Assembly: GCF_014191875.1 (NCBI RefSeq)
Contig: NZ_JACHXD010000021.1
Coordinates: 25,111 to 89,110, forward strand
Length of the DNA stretch: 64,000 nucleotides
Direction of reading: 5' to 3'
Source of the DNA: Pseudoduganella violacea
Lineage (GTDB): Bacteria > Pseudomonadota > Gammaproteobacteria > Burkholderiales > Burkholderiaceae_D
Shown: piece by piece, positions 33,206 through 42,825 of the stretch
Position numbering within the stretch: position 1 is the stretch's first letter
How the letters are laid out: each line of letters starts with the position of its first letter
Translations under genes and position numbers: made by a program
Notes under the pieces: model-generated
What the model was told of the DNA's origin: nothing
The model's input: the letters and a program-made list of their open reading frames with translations, nothing else
The model's database searches: none

Positions 33206-34168
33206 ATGGAAGCGAATGTTGTCGTAATCGGCGGCACCGGTTTTATCGGCAGCCACATCGTCGCCAAGCTGTCGGCCGAAGGGGCCGACGTGCTGGTGCC
33301 CACGCGGCGCGAGGAACACGGCCGCCATCTGCTGGCCCTGCCGCGCGTGGGCGTGGTGCCGGCCGACGTGCATGAGGATGGCGCCTTGCGCGGCCTGCTG
33401 CAAGGGCAGGGCCGCACGGCGGTGATCAATCTGGTGGGCGTGCTGCATTGCCACCCCGGCCAGCCGTATGGGCCGGAATTCGCGCGCGCCCACGTCGAAC
33501 TGCCGCGCCGCATCGTGGCCGCCTGCGCCGCCGCCGGCGTGGCGCGCTACCTGCATATGAGCGCGCTGGGCGCGGCGGCCGACGGCCCGTCGATGTATCT
33601 GCGCTCGAAAGCCGATGGCGAGCTGGCGGCGCGCTCCAACCCGGCCGTATCGCCCACCATCTTCCGCCCCTCGGTGGTGTTCGGGCCGGACGACCATTTC
33701 ATCAATCTGTTCGCCGCCCTGCAGCGCCGCCTGCCGGTGCTGCCGCTGGCCTGCGCCGCGGCGCGCTTCCAGCCGGTCTTCGTGGAAGACGTGGCGCAAG
33801 CCTTCGTCGACGCGCTGTCGCTGCCGCAGACGCGCGGCCAGGTGGTCGAGCTGGCCGGTCCGAAAATCTATACGCTGGAAGAGATCGTGCGCCTGGCGGG
33901 CAGCGCCACCGGCCATCCGCGCCCCATCGTGGCCTTGCCGCCGACGCTGGCGCGCATCCAGGCCTTCCTGCTGGAGCATATGCCCGGCACGCCGCTGATG
34001 AGCCGCGACAACCTCGATTCCATGCGCCGCGATAATGTGCTGGCGCCGAACACGCAGGCCCTGGTGGCCGAAGACCTGGGCATTCCCCCCACCGCGCTGG
34101 AAGCGGTGGCGCCGCACTATGCCGCGCGGCTCCGCAACGATGAATTCCGCAGCCGAGCAGGCCGCTAA
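33206..34168 (+). CDS. NDUFA9-like NAD(P)-binding protein (atypical SDR)
   Basis: A 320-residue Rossmann-fold protein of the complex I NDUFA9 subunit/atypical short-chain dehydrogenase group. The dinucleotide motif VVVIGGTGFIGSHIVAKL is at the N-terminus, and the YLRSKADGE segment replaces the canonical YxxxK region. Its ribosome site GGAGGAGG is strong. It lies 26 bases after the transglycosylase and 16 bases before the glutathione transferase start, on the same strand. In bacteria the function is not well defined. A UDP-sugar or quinone-related role is conceivable, but I would not assign one. Confidence 0.85.
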   Translation: MEANVVVIGGTGFIGSHIVAKLSAEGADVLVPTRREEHGRHLLALPRVGVVPADVHEDGALRGLLQGQGRTAVINLVGVLHCHPGQPYGPEFARAHVELPRRIVAACAAAGVARYLHMSALGAAADGPSMYLRSKADGELAARSNPAVSPTIFRPSVVFGPDDHFINLFAALQRRLPVLPLACAAARFQPVFVEDVAQAFVDALSLPQTRGQVVELAGPKIYTLEEIVRLAGSATGHPRPIVALPPTLARIQAFLLEHMPGTPLMSRDNLDSMRRDNVLAPNTQALVAEDLGIPPTALEAVAPHYAARLRNDEFRSRAGR

Positions 34169-34184
34169 CCTGAACAGGACCATG

Positions 34185-34901
34185 ATGCAAACCACAGAAC
34201 TTGATCCGACCCTGAGCCAGACCCTGGCCGCCGCCCGTGAACCCGGCCTGACCCTGGTGATCGGCAACAAGAATTATTCGAGCTGGTCGATGCGGCCCTG
34301 GGTCGCCCTGGTCGCCTTCGCGATTCCCTTCAACGAGGTGCGCGTGCTGCTCGACCAGCCGGACACGTCGAGCAAGATCGCCGACTACTGCGCCAGCGGC
34401 CGCGTGCCGGTGCTGCTGGCCGGCGAGATGACGGTCTGGGACAGCCTGGCCATCTGCGAATACCTGGCCGAGCAATTCCCCGACAAGCATCTGTGGCCGC
34501 AGGACGTGGCGGCGCGCGCCATGGCGCGTTCGGTGTGCGCGGAAATGCATTCGAGCTTCGCCAGCCTGCGCAGCACGATGGCGATGAATATCAAGGGCAG
34601 TTATCCGGGCAAGGGCCGCACGCCGGCCACCCAGGCCGATATCGGCCGCATCAGCGAAATCTGGGAAGAGTGCCTGAGCCGTTTCGGCCACAACCATTTC
34701 CTGTTCGGCGAGTTCTCGCTGGCCGACGCCTTCTTCGCGCCGGTGGTGACGCGCTTCAAGACCTATGGCGTGAGCTTGCCGCCCGCGCTGTCGGCCTACT
34801 GCGCGCGCGTGCTGGCCCATCCGGCCGTGGCGCGCTGGGTGGAGGAAGCCCTGGCCGAAACCGAGAGCGCCCCGCTGCACGACGCGGAGATGCCGGATTG
34901 A
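34185..34901 (+). CDS. Glutathione S-transferase family protein
   Basis: A 238-residue GST with an N-terminal thioredoxin-like domain (LVIGNKNYSSWSMRPWVAL, where the Ser/Trp/Arg pattern sits at the glutathione-activating position) and an all-helical C-terminal domain. The GRVPVLLAGEMTVWDSLAICEYLAE block binds glutathione. The ATG at 34185 is five bases after AGGA; an ATG one codon earlier is closer to it. The stop TGA overlaps the TTG start of cca (TTGA). Substrate is unknown. Confidence 0.9.
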   Translation: MQTTELDPTLSQTLAAAREPGLTLVIGNKNYSSWSMRPWVALVAFAIPFNEVRVLLDQPDTSSKIADYCASGRVPVLLAGEMTVWDSLAICEYLAEQFPDKHLWPQDVAARAMARSVCAEMHSSFASLRSTMAMNIKGSYPGKGRTPATQADIGRISEIWEECLSRFGHNHFLFGEFSLADAFFAPVVTRFKTYGVSLPPALSAYCARVLAHPAVARWVEEALAETESAPLHDAEMPD

Positions 34902-36151
34902 AGACTTATGTTGTCGGCGGGGCCGTGCGCGATGCGCTGCTTGGCCTGCCCGTAAAAGACCACGACCACGTGGTGGTGGGCGCCACGCCGGAGGAGATGC
35001 TGCGGCAGGGCTTCCGTCCGGTGGGCAAGGATTTTCCCGTCTTCCTGCATCCGCAAACGCAGGAGGAATATGCCTTGGCGCGCACCGAGCGCAAGACCGC
35101 GCCCGGCTACAAGGGTTTCGTCTTCCACACCGCGCCCGACGTCACGCTGGAGGACGATCTGGTGCGGCGCGACCTGACCATCAACGCCATCGCGCGCGCC
35201 GAGGATGGCGCGCTGACCGATCCTTTCAATGGCCAGCGGGATATCCGCGACCGCATCTTCCGCCATGTCTCGGACGCCTTTGCCGAAGACCCGGTGCGCA
35301 TCCTGCGCGTGGCCCGCTTCGCCGCGCGCTATCCGGACTTTCGCGTCGCGCCTGAAACCAATGCGCTGATGCGCAAGATGGTGGACGAAGGCGAGGTCGA
35401 CGCCCTGGTGGCCGAGCGCGTATGGCAGGAGCTGTCGCGCGGCCTGATGGAACAGAATCCGTCGCGCATGCTGCAGGTGCTGCGCGACTGCGGCGCGCTG
35501 GCGCGCATCGTGCCCGAGCTGGACCGCCTGTGGGGCGTGCCGCAGCCGGAAAAGCACCATCCCGAAATCGATACCGGCATTCATATGCAACAGGTGGTGG
35601 ACTATGCCGCCTCGCAGAACCATGAGCTGCCGGTGCGTTTTGCCGCCCTGCTGCACGATCTGGGCAAGGGCGCGACGCCGTCCGAGCAATGGCCGGCCCA
35701 CCACGGGCACGAGGGCATGGGCGTGGCGCTGGTGCAGCAGGTCTGTCAGCGCCTGAAGGTGCCGGTCGAATGCCGTGACCTGGCCGTGATGACGGCGCGC
35801 GAGCATGGCAATGTGGCGCGCGCGCTGGAGCTGCGGCCGAACACCATCGTCAAGCTGCTGGAACGCTGCGACGGCTTCCGCAAGCCGGCCCGCTTCAGTC
35901 AATTGCTGCTGGCCGCGCAATGCGATGCGCGCGGCCGCGAAGGCAATGGCGTCAGCTTCCGCGACGCGCCCTATCCGCAACTGGCGTATCTGGAAAAAGC
36001 CCTGGCCGCCGCGCGCGGCGTGAACGCCGGCGAAATCGCCCAGCGCTGCAGCGAACCGGCGCGCATTCCGGAAATGGTGCACCGCGCCCGCGTTGCCGCC
36101 GTGCGCGCCGCGCTGGGCGCGAATGACGATGGGGAAGGAGAGTCGGCATGA
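34898..36151 (+). CDS. cca: Multifunctional CCA-adding enzyme (HD-domain type)
   Basis: Adds and repairs the CCA end of tRNAs. It starts at a TTG (34898) with GGAG eight bases upstream, inside the last codons of the glutathione transferase gene. The 417-residue product has the class II nucleotidyltransferase motif GGAVRDALLG with metal-binding D21 and D23 (KDHDHVVVG), the RRDLTINA block and the EDPVRILRVARFAARY helix. A C-terminal HD phosphohydrolase domain (FAALLHDLGKG) marks the multifunctional type. The stop overlaps the next gene by ATGA (36148-36151). Confidence 0.96.
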   Translation: MKTYVVGGAVRDALLGLPVKDHDHVVVGATPEEMLRQGFRPVGKDFPVFLHPQTQEEYALARTERKTAPGYKGFVFHTAPDVTLEDDLVRRDLTINAIARAEDGALTDPFNGQRDIRDRIFRHVSDAFAEDPVRILRVARFAARYPDFRVAPETNALMRKMVDEGEVDALVAERVWQELSRGLMEQNPSRMLQVLRDCGALARIVPELDRLWGVPQPEKHHPEIDTGIHMQQVVDYAASQNHELPVRFAALLHDLGKGATPSEQWPAHHGHEGMGVALVQQVCQRLKVPVECRDLAVMTAREHGNVARALELRPNTIVKLLERCDGFRKPARFSQLLLAAQCDARGREGNGVSFRDAPYPQLAYLEKALAAARGVNAGEIAQRCSEPARIPEMVHRARVAAVRAALGANDDGEGESA

Positions 36152-36825
36152 GCAGCCTGAACTTGTTTGGCAATCCGCTGCGCCGCTGGTTCGGCGGCTC
36201 GCAACGCGAAACGGTGCCGGTCAAGGAATTGCGCGAGCGCGACCGGCGCCGCATGCTCAAGCATTTTCTGGCGCTGGAAAAGCCTGATCGTCTGCTGCGC
36301 TTCGGCTCCCAGCTGCCGGACGAACAGGTCACAAAATACGTCAACGGCATCGACTTCGGCCGCGACCTGGTGTTCGGCGTCTACAACCGCGTGTTCAAGC
36401 TGGTGGCCGTCGGCCATCTGGCGTTCGCGCCGAAAGAGCCGTCCAAGAGCGGCGTGACGGACAAGGAGCGGGTGGCCGAATTCGGCGTCTCGGTGCTGAA
36501 GACGGCGCGCGGCCTGGGCATCGGCTCCAAGCTGTTCGAGCGCGCCAATATCGCCTGCCGCAACAACGATGTGGACACGCTGTACATGCACTGCCTGTCG
36601 TCCAACCAGACCATGATGCACATCGCGAAAAAGGCCGGCATGGAAATCCACCGCGACTACGGCGAAGCCGACGCCTACCTGAAACTGCCGCCGGCCGACC
36701 CGGCCAGCGTGCTGCAGGAAGCCATGCAGGAGCAGCTCGCCACCATCGACTATGCCCTCAAAGCCAATGTGCGCGCCGCCGCCAAGCTGCTCGACAAGCT
36801 ACCCGGCCACAAGCCGGACAATTAA
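36148..36825 (+). CDS. GNAT family acetyltransferase-like protein
   Basis: A 225-residue protein with a GNAT fold. The acetyl-CoA-binding loop appears as ARGLGIGSKLFERA, and the following strand/helix is DTLYMHCLSSNQTMMHIAKKAGM. The first 45 residues are basic and the C-terminal helix is charged. It starts inside the cca stop (ATGA), so co-translation with cca is likely and may hint at a tRNA- or translation-related substrate, though nothing in the sequence defines it. Confidence 0.85.
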   Translation: MSSLNLFGNPLRRWFGGSQRETVPVKELRERDRRRMLKHFLALEKPDRLLRFGSQLPDEQVTKYVNGIDFGRDLVFGVYNRVFKLVAVGHLAFAPKEPSKSGVTDKERVAEFGVSVLKTARGLGIGSKLFERANIACRNNDVDTLYMHCLSSNQTMMHIAKKAGMEIHRDYGEADAYLKLPPADPASVLQEAMQEQLATIDYALKANVRAAAKLLDKLPGHKPDN

Positions 36826-36835
36826 TCCTTCCGCT

Positions 36836-36862
36836 GGCGCTTAACACATTCGTGTTTAGTGC
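36836..36862. repeat. Hairpin after the GNAT gene
   Basis: An imperfect inverted repeat around CTTAACAC-ATTC-GTGTTTAG with paired GC/GC ends, ten bases after the GNAT stop. No T tract follows. It may be a weak terminator or mRNA 3' structure. Confidence 0.35.
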
Positions 36863-36865
36863 ATG

Positions 36866-37036
36866 CTAAGCTTTAACCCAAGTGGACTGGGAGTGCCCGG
36901 TCGGCGTTAATGCCTCGGTGAGTTTCACCGGGGCTTTTCGCTTTCTGGCGCCAGGACGAAAACCGGGATCACCGCTTTCGTCCACATAGACGATGAAGTC
37001 GCTGAATGCTGGTGCGGCGCGTTCTGCGGCTTTCAT
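36866..37036 (-). pseudogene. Remnant of a DUF3800 gene (5' fragment)
   Basis: The minus strand from an ATG at 37036, with a perfect AGGAGG six bases upstream, encodes 56 residues beginning MKAAERAAPAFSDFIVYVDE and continuing SGDPGF. FxDESGD is the N-terminal signature of DUF3800 proteins (usually well over 200 residues, with an RNase H-like fold). After GDPGF the similarity stops and the frame runs through unrelated basic sequence to a TAG at 36866. The start and ribosome site are intact while the body is missing, so this looks like a deletion remnant. It lies just downstream of the lrp gene. Confidence 0.6.
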
Positions 37037-37058
37037 GGCCAGCCTCCTGGTTGGATGC

Positions 37059-37580
37059 TTACACCAGCGGCAGCGCCGTGGTGTCCTTGATGCGCTGCAG
37101 GGCGAAGCTCGATTTCACGTCCAGCACGGCCGGGTGGCGCAGCAGGGTGGCCATCATGAAGCGCGAGAAGTGATCCATGTCTTCCACGTGCACGCGCAGC
37201 AGATAATCCATCTCGCCGGTCATCGCGTAGCAGGCCACCACTTCCGGCCATTGTTCGACGGCGACGGCGAAGTCGGCGCGCGGCGAAGCGGCGCTGGGGT
37301 TCACGCCGAGGGCGCGCGCATTGCTGTGGGCGGCGGCGTCGCTGTGCTTTTCCAGCCGCACATTGACATAGGCCAGCAGGCCCAGGCCGATCTTGTCCGG
37401 ATCCAGCAGGGCCACGTATTGGCGGATCACGCCTTCCTCTTCCAGGCGCTTGATGCGGCGCAGACAAGGGGAGGGCGAGAGGTTCACTTGCTCGGCCACA
37501 TCCTGGTTGGAAAGACGTCCATCTCCTTGCAAAATAGACAAAATTTTACGGTCGGTTTTGTCCAACGCAATCTTGGTCAT
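37059..37580 (-). CDS. Lrp/AsnC family transcriptional regulator
   Basis: From the ATG at 37580 (MTKIALDKTDRKILSILQGD), which has GAGGA upstream, the product has 173 residues. It carries an N-terminal winged helix-turn-helix (NQDVAEQVNLSPSPCLRRIKRLEE) and a C-terminal RAM ligand-binding domain (GEMDYLLRVHVEDMDHFSRFM). An insertion of about 20 residues (SNARALGVNPSAASPRADF) makes it slightly longer than typical Lrp. It is divergent from hppD, and palindromic AT-rich sites occupy the gap, so aromatic amino acid-dependent control of hppD is the natural inference. Confidence 0.93.
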   Translation of the reverse strand: MTKIALDKTDRKILSILQGDGRLSNQDVAEQVNLSPSPCLRRIKRLEEEGVIRQYVALLDPDKIGLGLLAYVNVRLEKHSDAAAHSNARALGVNPSAASPRADFAVAVEQWPEVVACYAMTGEMDYLLRVHVEDMDHFSRFMMATLLRHPAVLDVKSSFALQRIKDTTALPLV

Positions 37581-37606
37581 GAATTCCTCATTTAAACAGT
37601 ATTTTC

Positions 37607-37659
37607 GCAATATTATTGCTCAAGTCCGGGAGGCACGGGAAATGTTTGCAATTTAATGC
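37607..37659. promoter_or_regulatory. Candidate Lrp operators between lrp and hppD
   Basis: GCAATATTATTGC (37607-37619) is a perfect palindrome around a central T, and GCAATTTAATGC (37648-37659) is a related half-symmetric site. Their centres are about 40 bases apart, near four helical turns. The second site overlaps the expected -35 position of the hppD promoter. Assignment to the adjacent Lrp-type regulator is inference. Confidence 0.5.
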
Positions 37660-37673
37660 CGCCCTTCGGGGTC

Positions 37674-37679
37674 TATACT
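37674..37679 (+). promoter_or_regulatory. hppD -10 element
   Basis: TATACT lies 28 bases before the hppD ATG. The expected -35 region (ATTTAA at 37651) is poor and coincides with a candidate operator, a layout typical of activator-dependent promoters. Confidence 0.45.
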
Positions 37680-37706
37680 GTGCGTCATTCTGATAAGGAG
37701 ACACGC

Positions 37707-38828
<1,122 letters not shown>

Positions 38829-38835
38829 TTATCCG

Positions 38836-38947
38836 ATCCCCGCAGCGCTGCCAGGGACCGCCGCATAGAACGGTGGCCGTGGCGTCAAGGGTTACGGGGA
38901 TACAGAGAGCAAGCCGGCAGTTCCGCGTCAGACGGGGCGCCGGCTTG
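38836..38947 (+). ncRNA. Structured leader RNA upstream of the indolepyruvate oxidoreductase gene
   Basis: In the 148-base gap after hppD, ATCCCCG (38837-38843) can pair with CGGGGAT (38895-38901), enclosing an inner helix built from CCA..CCGCC and GGTGG..TGG segments. A second hairpin has nine-base perfect arms CAAGCCGGC (38910-38918) and GCCGGCTTG (38939-38947). Neither ends in a T run, so simple termination is not the obvious purpose. It may be a cis-regulatory RNA. No known riboswitch class, including TPP, was recognised. Confidence 0.4.
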
Positions 38948-38976
38948 AGCAGTTTGTAGAATATTGGAGACACACA

Positions 38977-41900
38977 ATGAATGCACCAGCCAAGAGCTCG
39001 TTGCTCGGTACGCCCGCGCACGAGATCTCGCTAGACGACAAGTGGACGCTGGAACGCGGCCGCGCTTTCATGACCGGGACGCAGGCGCTGATCCGCCTAC
39101 CCATGCTGCAGCGCGAGCGCGACCTCAAAGCGGGATTGAACACCGCCGGCTATATCACCGGCTACCGCGGTTCTCCCGTCACCAGCGTGGACCAGACGGC
39201 CATGAAGGCCCGCAAATACCTGGAAGCCCACCACGTCAAATTCCACCCCGGCATGAACGAAGACCTGGCCGCAACGGCCGTCTGGGGCACGCAGCAAACC
39301 AATCTTTTCCCCGATGCGAAATACGACGGCGTCTTTTCCATGTGGTACGGCAAAGGCCCGGGCGTGGACCGCTGCGGCGACGTTTTCAAGCATGCCAATA
39401 ACGCCGGCTCGTCCAGGCACGGCGGCGTGCTGGTGCTGGCCGGCGACGACCATGCCGCCAAGTCCTCGTCCACTGCCCACCAGTCCGACCATATCCTGAA
39501 CGCCTGCGGCATTCCGGTGCTGTATCCGTCCTCGGTGCAGGAATACATCGACTACGGCCTGCACGCCTGGGCCATGAGCCGCTACACCGGCCTGTGGGTA
39601 TCGATGAAATGCGTGACCGACATCATCGAGTCGGGCGCGGTGGTGGACTTCGATCCCGATCGCGTGCAGATCGCCATGCCGGACGATTTCGAGCTGCCCG
39701 AAGGCGGCCTGAATATCCGCTGGCCGGACACGGTGCTGGACATGGAAGTGCGCATGAACAGCTACAAGTGGTACGCGGCCCTGGCCTATGTGCGCGCCAA
39801 TAAGCTCAACAAGATCATCTGGGACAGCCCGAAAGCGCGCATCGGCATCATCACCGCCGGCAAGTCCTATCTGGACACGCGCCAGGCCCTGGCCGACCTG
39901 GGCATCGACGAGCAGGCCGCGGCCGACATCGGCATCCGCCTGTACAAGATCGGCATGACCTGGCCGCTGGAAGCGGAAGGCGTGCACCAGTTCGCGCGCG
40001 GCCTGGACGAAATCCTGGTGGTGGAAGAGAAGCGCCAGATCCTCGAATACGCGCTCAAGGAAGAGCTGTACAACCTGCCGGACGGCGAACGGCCGCGCGT
40101 GGTCGGCAAATTCGACGACACCGGCGAATGGTCCAACAAGCACCGCAGCGGCCACGGCGACTGGCTGCTGCCGGCCACCTATGAACTGAGCCCGGCGCAG
40201 ATCGCGCGCGCCATCGCCAGCCGCATCGCCCATTACTGCGACGGGCATCCGGTGGCGGCGCGCGTCAAGGAGCGCATCGCCTATCTGGAGGCGAAGGAGC
40301 TGGTGCTGAAGACGGTGCCGGTGAAAGCCAATCCGCAGACCGACCGCACGCCTTACTTCTGCTCCGGCTGTCCGCACAACAGCTCGACCAAGGTGCCGGA
40401 AGGTTCGCGCGCCATGGCCGGCATCGGCTGCCATTACATGGTGCTGTGGATGGACCGCGAAACCTCGACCTTCACCCATATGGGCGCGGAAGGCGTGACC
40501 TGGGTCGGCCAGGCGCCGTTCACCAATGAGAAGCACGTCTTCACCAATCTGGGTGACGGCACCTACTTCCACTCCGGCATCCTGGCCATCCGCGCCGCCG
40601 TGGCGGCCAAGGTCAACATCACCTACAAGATCCTGTACAACGACGCGGTGGCCATGACCGGCGGCCAGAACGTCGACGGTCCGCTCGATCCGGGCATGAT
40701 TTCGCGCCAGATCGCGGCCGAAGGCGTCAGCCCCATCATCGTCGTCACCGACGATCCGGAAAAATATCCGGACGATTACGCCTGGGCGGCCGGCGTCACC
40801 GTGCGCCACCGCTCCGAGCTGATGGACGTGCAGCGCGAGCTGCGCGACAAGCCCGGCGTGTCGGCCATGATCTACGACCAGACCTGCGCGTCCGAGAAGC
40901 GCCGCCGCCGCAAACGCAACGAATACCCCGATCCGGCCAAGCGCGCCGTCATCAACGAGGCCGTGTGCGAAGGCTGCGGCGACTGCTCGGTGCAGTCCAA
41001 CTGCCTGTCGGTGGAGCCGCTGGAAACGGAGCTGGGGCGCAAGCGCCAGATCAACCAGTCCAGCTGCAACAAGGACTTCTCCTGCGTGACCGGCTTCTGC
41101 CCGAGTTTCGTCACGGTGGAAGGCGGCGGCCTGAAAAAGCCGAAGAAAGCCGCCGGCGGCGGCGCCGAAATGCCGGTCCTGCCGGCGCCGGTGCTGCCCT
41201 CGACCGAGAAGCCGTTCGGCATCCTCGTCACCGGCATCGGCGGCACGGGCGTGGTCACGGTGGGCCAGATCCTGGCCGTGGCGGCCCACGTCGAAGGCAA
41301 GGGCGCCGTGGTGCTGGACATGAGCGGCCTGGCGCAGAAGGGCGGCCCGGTGATGTCGCACGTGCGCCTGGCCGACAAGCAGGCCGACCTGCACTCGACC
41401 CGCGTCGGCACCGGCAGCGCCGACCTGGTGATCGGCTGCGACCAGATCGTGACCGCCAGCCGCGACGCGCTGTCGCGCATGGGCGAAGGCCGCACCTACG
41501 CCGCCATCAACTCGACCGGCGCCACCACGGCCGCCTTCGTGAAGAACCCGGACTGGCAATTCCCCGGCGCTTCCTCGCAGGGCGAGATCGTCAAGGCTTG
41601 CGGCACCGACCGCGTCGACTTCGTCGATGCCGGCCAGATCGCCACCGCCCTGATGGGCGACTCCATCGCGACCAATATGTTCATGCTCGGTTACGCCTTC
41701 CAGAAAGGCCATGTGCCGCTGAGCGAGGCGGCGCTGATGAAGGCGATCGAGTTGAATAATGTGTCGGTGGGCTTCAACAAATCGGCCTTCAACTGGGGCC
41801 GCGCCGCTGCCCACGATCTGGCGTCGGTGACGAAACTGACCACACCGGCCAAGGTGATCGAGTTCAAGCGCAACCAGACCCTGGACGAGATGCTGGCGCA

Positions 41901-42555
41901 GCGCACCGAGCTGCTGGTGGCTTACCAGAACGTGGCCTATGCGCGCCAGTACCAGGACTTCGTGGCCCAGGTGCGCGCCGCCGAGGAGAAACTGGGCGGC
42001 AAGCCGCTGCGCCTGACCGAGGCCGTGGCGCGCTATCTGTACAAGCTGATGGCGTACAAGGACGAGTACGAAGTGGCGCGCCTGCACAGCGAGCCGGCCT
42101 TCCGCGAGAAGATCGCTTCGCTGTTCGAAGGCGACTACAAGCTGAAGTTCCACCTGGCGCCGCCGCTGCTGGCCAAGCATGACAAGGAAGGCCACCTGCT
42201 CAAGCAGGAGTTCGGCCCGTGGATGATGAAGGCCTTCCATGTGCTGGCCCGCTTCAAGGGCTTGCGCGGCACGGCGCTGGACGTCTTCGGCTACACCGCC
42301 GAGCGCAAGATGGAGCGCGCCCTGATCGGCGAATACCGCCAGACCGTGTCGGCCCTGCTGCCCAAGCTGACGGCGGACAATCTGGCGACGGCGGTCGCCA
42401 TTGCCCGCATCCCCGAGGAGATCCGCGGCTATGGCCATGTGAAGGAGCGTCACCTGAAAGCGGCCAAGCAGAAGGAAGCGTCCCTGATCGCCAGCTTCAA
42501 CGCGCCGCCGGCCGCGCCGGCCGTGCCGCCAAGCCCGGCTTCGTACGCCGCCTGA
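38977..42555 (+). CDS. Indolepyruvate ferredoxin oxidoreductase, fused IorA-IorB type
   Basis: TPP- and Fe-S-dependent oxidative decarboxylation of indolepyruvate and other aryl-pyruvates to acyl-CoA. The single 1192-residue chain fuses the alpha part (TPP domains, with GITGYRGSP-like N-terminal and FTNLGDGTYFHSGILAIRAA blocks), a ferredoxin-like insert (CEGCGDCSVQSNC and CNKDFSCVTGFCP) and the beta/gamma part (FGILVTGIGGTGVVTVGQI). This large fused form is typical of aerobic proteobacteria. The GGAGA ribosome site supports 38977. It lies behind hppD with a structured gap. Confidence 0.94.
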   Translation: MNAPAKSSLLGTPAHEISLDDKWTLERGRAFMTGTQALIRLPMLQRERDLKAGLNTAGYITGYRGSPVTSVDQTAMKARKYLEAHHVKFHPGMNEDLAATAVWGTQQTNLFPDAKYDGVFSMWYGKGPGVDRCGDVFKHANNAGSSRHGGVLVLAGDDHAAKSSSTAHQSDHILNACGIPVLYPSSVQEYIDYGLHAWAMSRYTGLWVSMKCVTDIIESGAVVDFDPDRVQIAMPDDFELPEGGLNIRWPDTVLDMEVRMNSYKWYAALAYVRANKLNKIIWDSPKARIGIITAGKSYLDTRQALADLGIDEQAAADIGIRLYKIGMTWPLEAEGVHQFARGLDEILVVEEKRQILEYALKEELYNLPDGERPRVVGKFDDTGEWSNKHRSGHGDWLLPATYELSPAQIARAIASRIAHYCDGHPVAARVKERIAYLEAKELVLKTVPVKANPQTDRTPYFCSGCPHNSSTKVPEGSRAMAGIGCHYMVLWMDRETSTFTHMGAEGVTWVGQAPFTNEKHVFTNLGDGTYFHSGILAIRAAVAAKVNITYKILYNDAVAMTGGQNVDGPLDPGMISRQIAAEGVSPIIVVTDDPEKYPDDYAWAAGVTVRHRSELMDVQRELRDKPGVSAMIYDQTCASEKRRRRKRNEYPDPAKRAVINEAVCEGCGDCSVQSNCLSVEPLETELGRKRQINQSSCNKDFSCVTGFCPSFVTVEGGGLKKPKKAAGGGAEMPVLPAPVLPSTEKPFGILVTGIGGTGVVTVGQILAVAAHVEGKGAVVLDMSGLAQKGGPVMSHVRLADKQADLHSTRVGTGSADLVIGCDQIVTASRDALSRMGEGRTYAAINSTGATTAAFVKNPDWQFPGASSQGEIVKACGTDRVDFVDAGQIATALMGDSIATNMFMLGYAFQKGHVPLSEAALMKAIELNNVSVGFNKSAFNWGRAAAHDLASVTKLTTPAKVIEFKRNQTLDEMLAQRTELLVAYQNVAYARQYQDFVAQVRAAEEKLGGKPLRLTEAVARYLYKLMAYKDEYEVARLHSEPAFREKIASLFEGDYKLKFHLAPPLLAKHDKEGHLLKQEFGPWMMKAFHVLARFKGLRGTALDVFGYTAERKMERALIGEYRQTVSALLPKLTADNLATAVAIARIPEEIRGYGHVKERHLKAAKQKEASLIASFNAPPAAPAVPPSPASYAA

Positions 42556-42588
42556 TTCCCCCGGCGCCCCCGTGGCGCCCGCCTCGCC

Positions 42589-42626
42589 AACGCCCCGGCC
42601 AGCCCATGCTGCGCCGGGGCGTTTTT
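42589..42626 (+). terminator. Rho-independent terminator of the indolepyruvate oxidoreductase gene
   Basis: AACGCCCCGGC and GCCGGGGCGTT pair around a 12-base loop and are followed by a T run, about 34 bases after the stop. Confidence 0.9.
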
Positions 42627-42642
42627 CATCCTCCCGTCGCCG

Positions 42643-42678
42643 TTGCATTTTTGCATGAATGAAATGACTTTATTGCAT
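42643..42678. repeat. Three TTGCAT direct repeats upstream of the TonB receptor
   Basis: TTGCAT occurs at 42643, 42651 and 42673, within the AT-rich stretch that should hold the promoter of the receptor gene. They could be operator half-sites or a -35 element plus chance copies. The rest of the 42627-42825 gap shows nothing further. Confidence 0.3.
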
Positions 42679-42825
42679 ATTGATATATGATTTTTGTTAA
42701 TATGCGCTGGCGTCCTGTCTTTTGTCTTGCTATCACGTTTGCCGCATATGGATGCGCGAAACCATTCGTTCCCTGAATGAAAGTCTTTTGTTAACGTTCA
42801 AGCTCTCCACGACTATGAAGATTTC

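Noticed and set aside
36905..36945. Rho-independent terminator of the GNAT gene (CCTCGGTGA/TCACCGGGG with CTTTTC)
   Set aside because: The hairpin is plausible, but it lies inside the DUF3800 remnant's frame 85 bases after the GNAT stop and has an interrupted T run. It is not listed as a feature.
39097..42648. A 1183-codon minus-strand open frame opposite the indolepyruvate oxidoreductase gene
   Set aside because: Same mirror effect of codon bias. Its composition is His/Val/Ala/Gly-rich with no recognisable motif.
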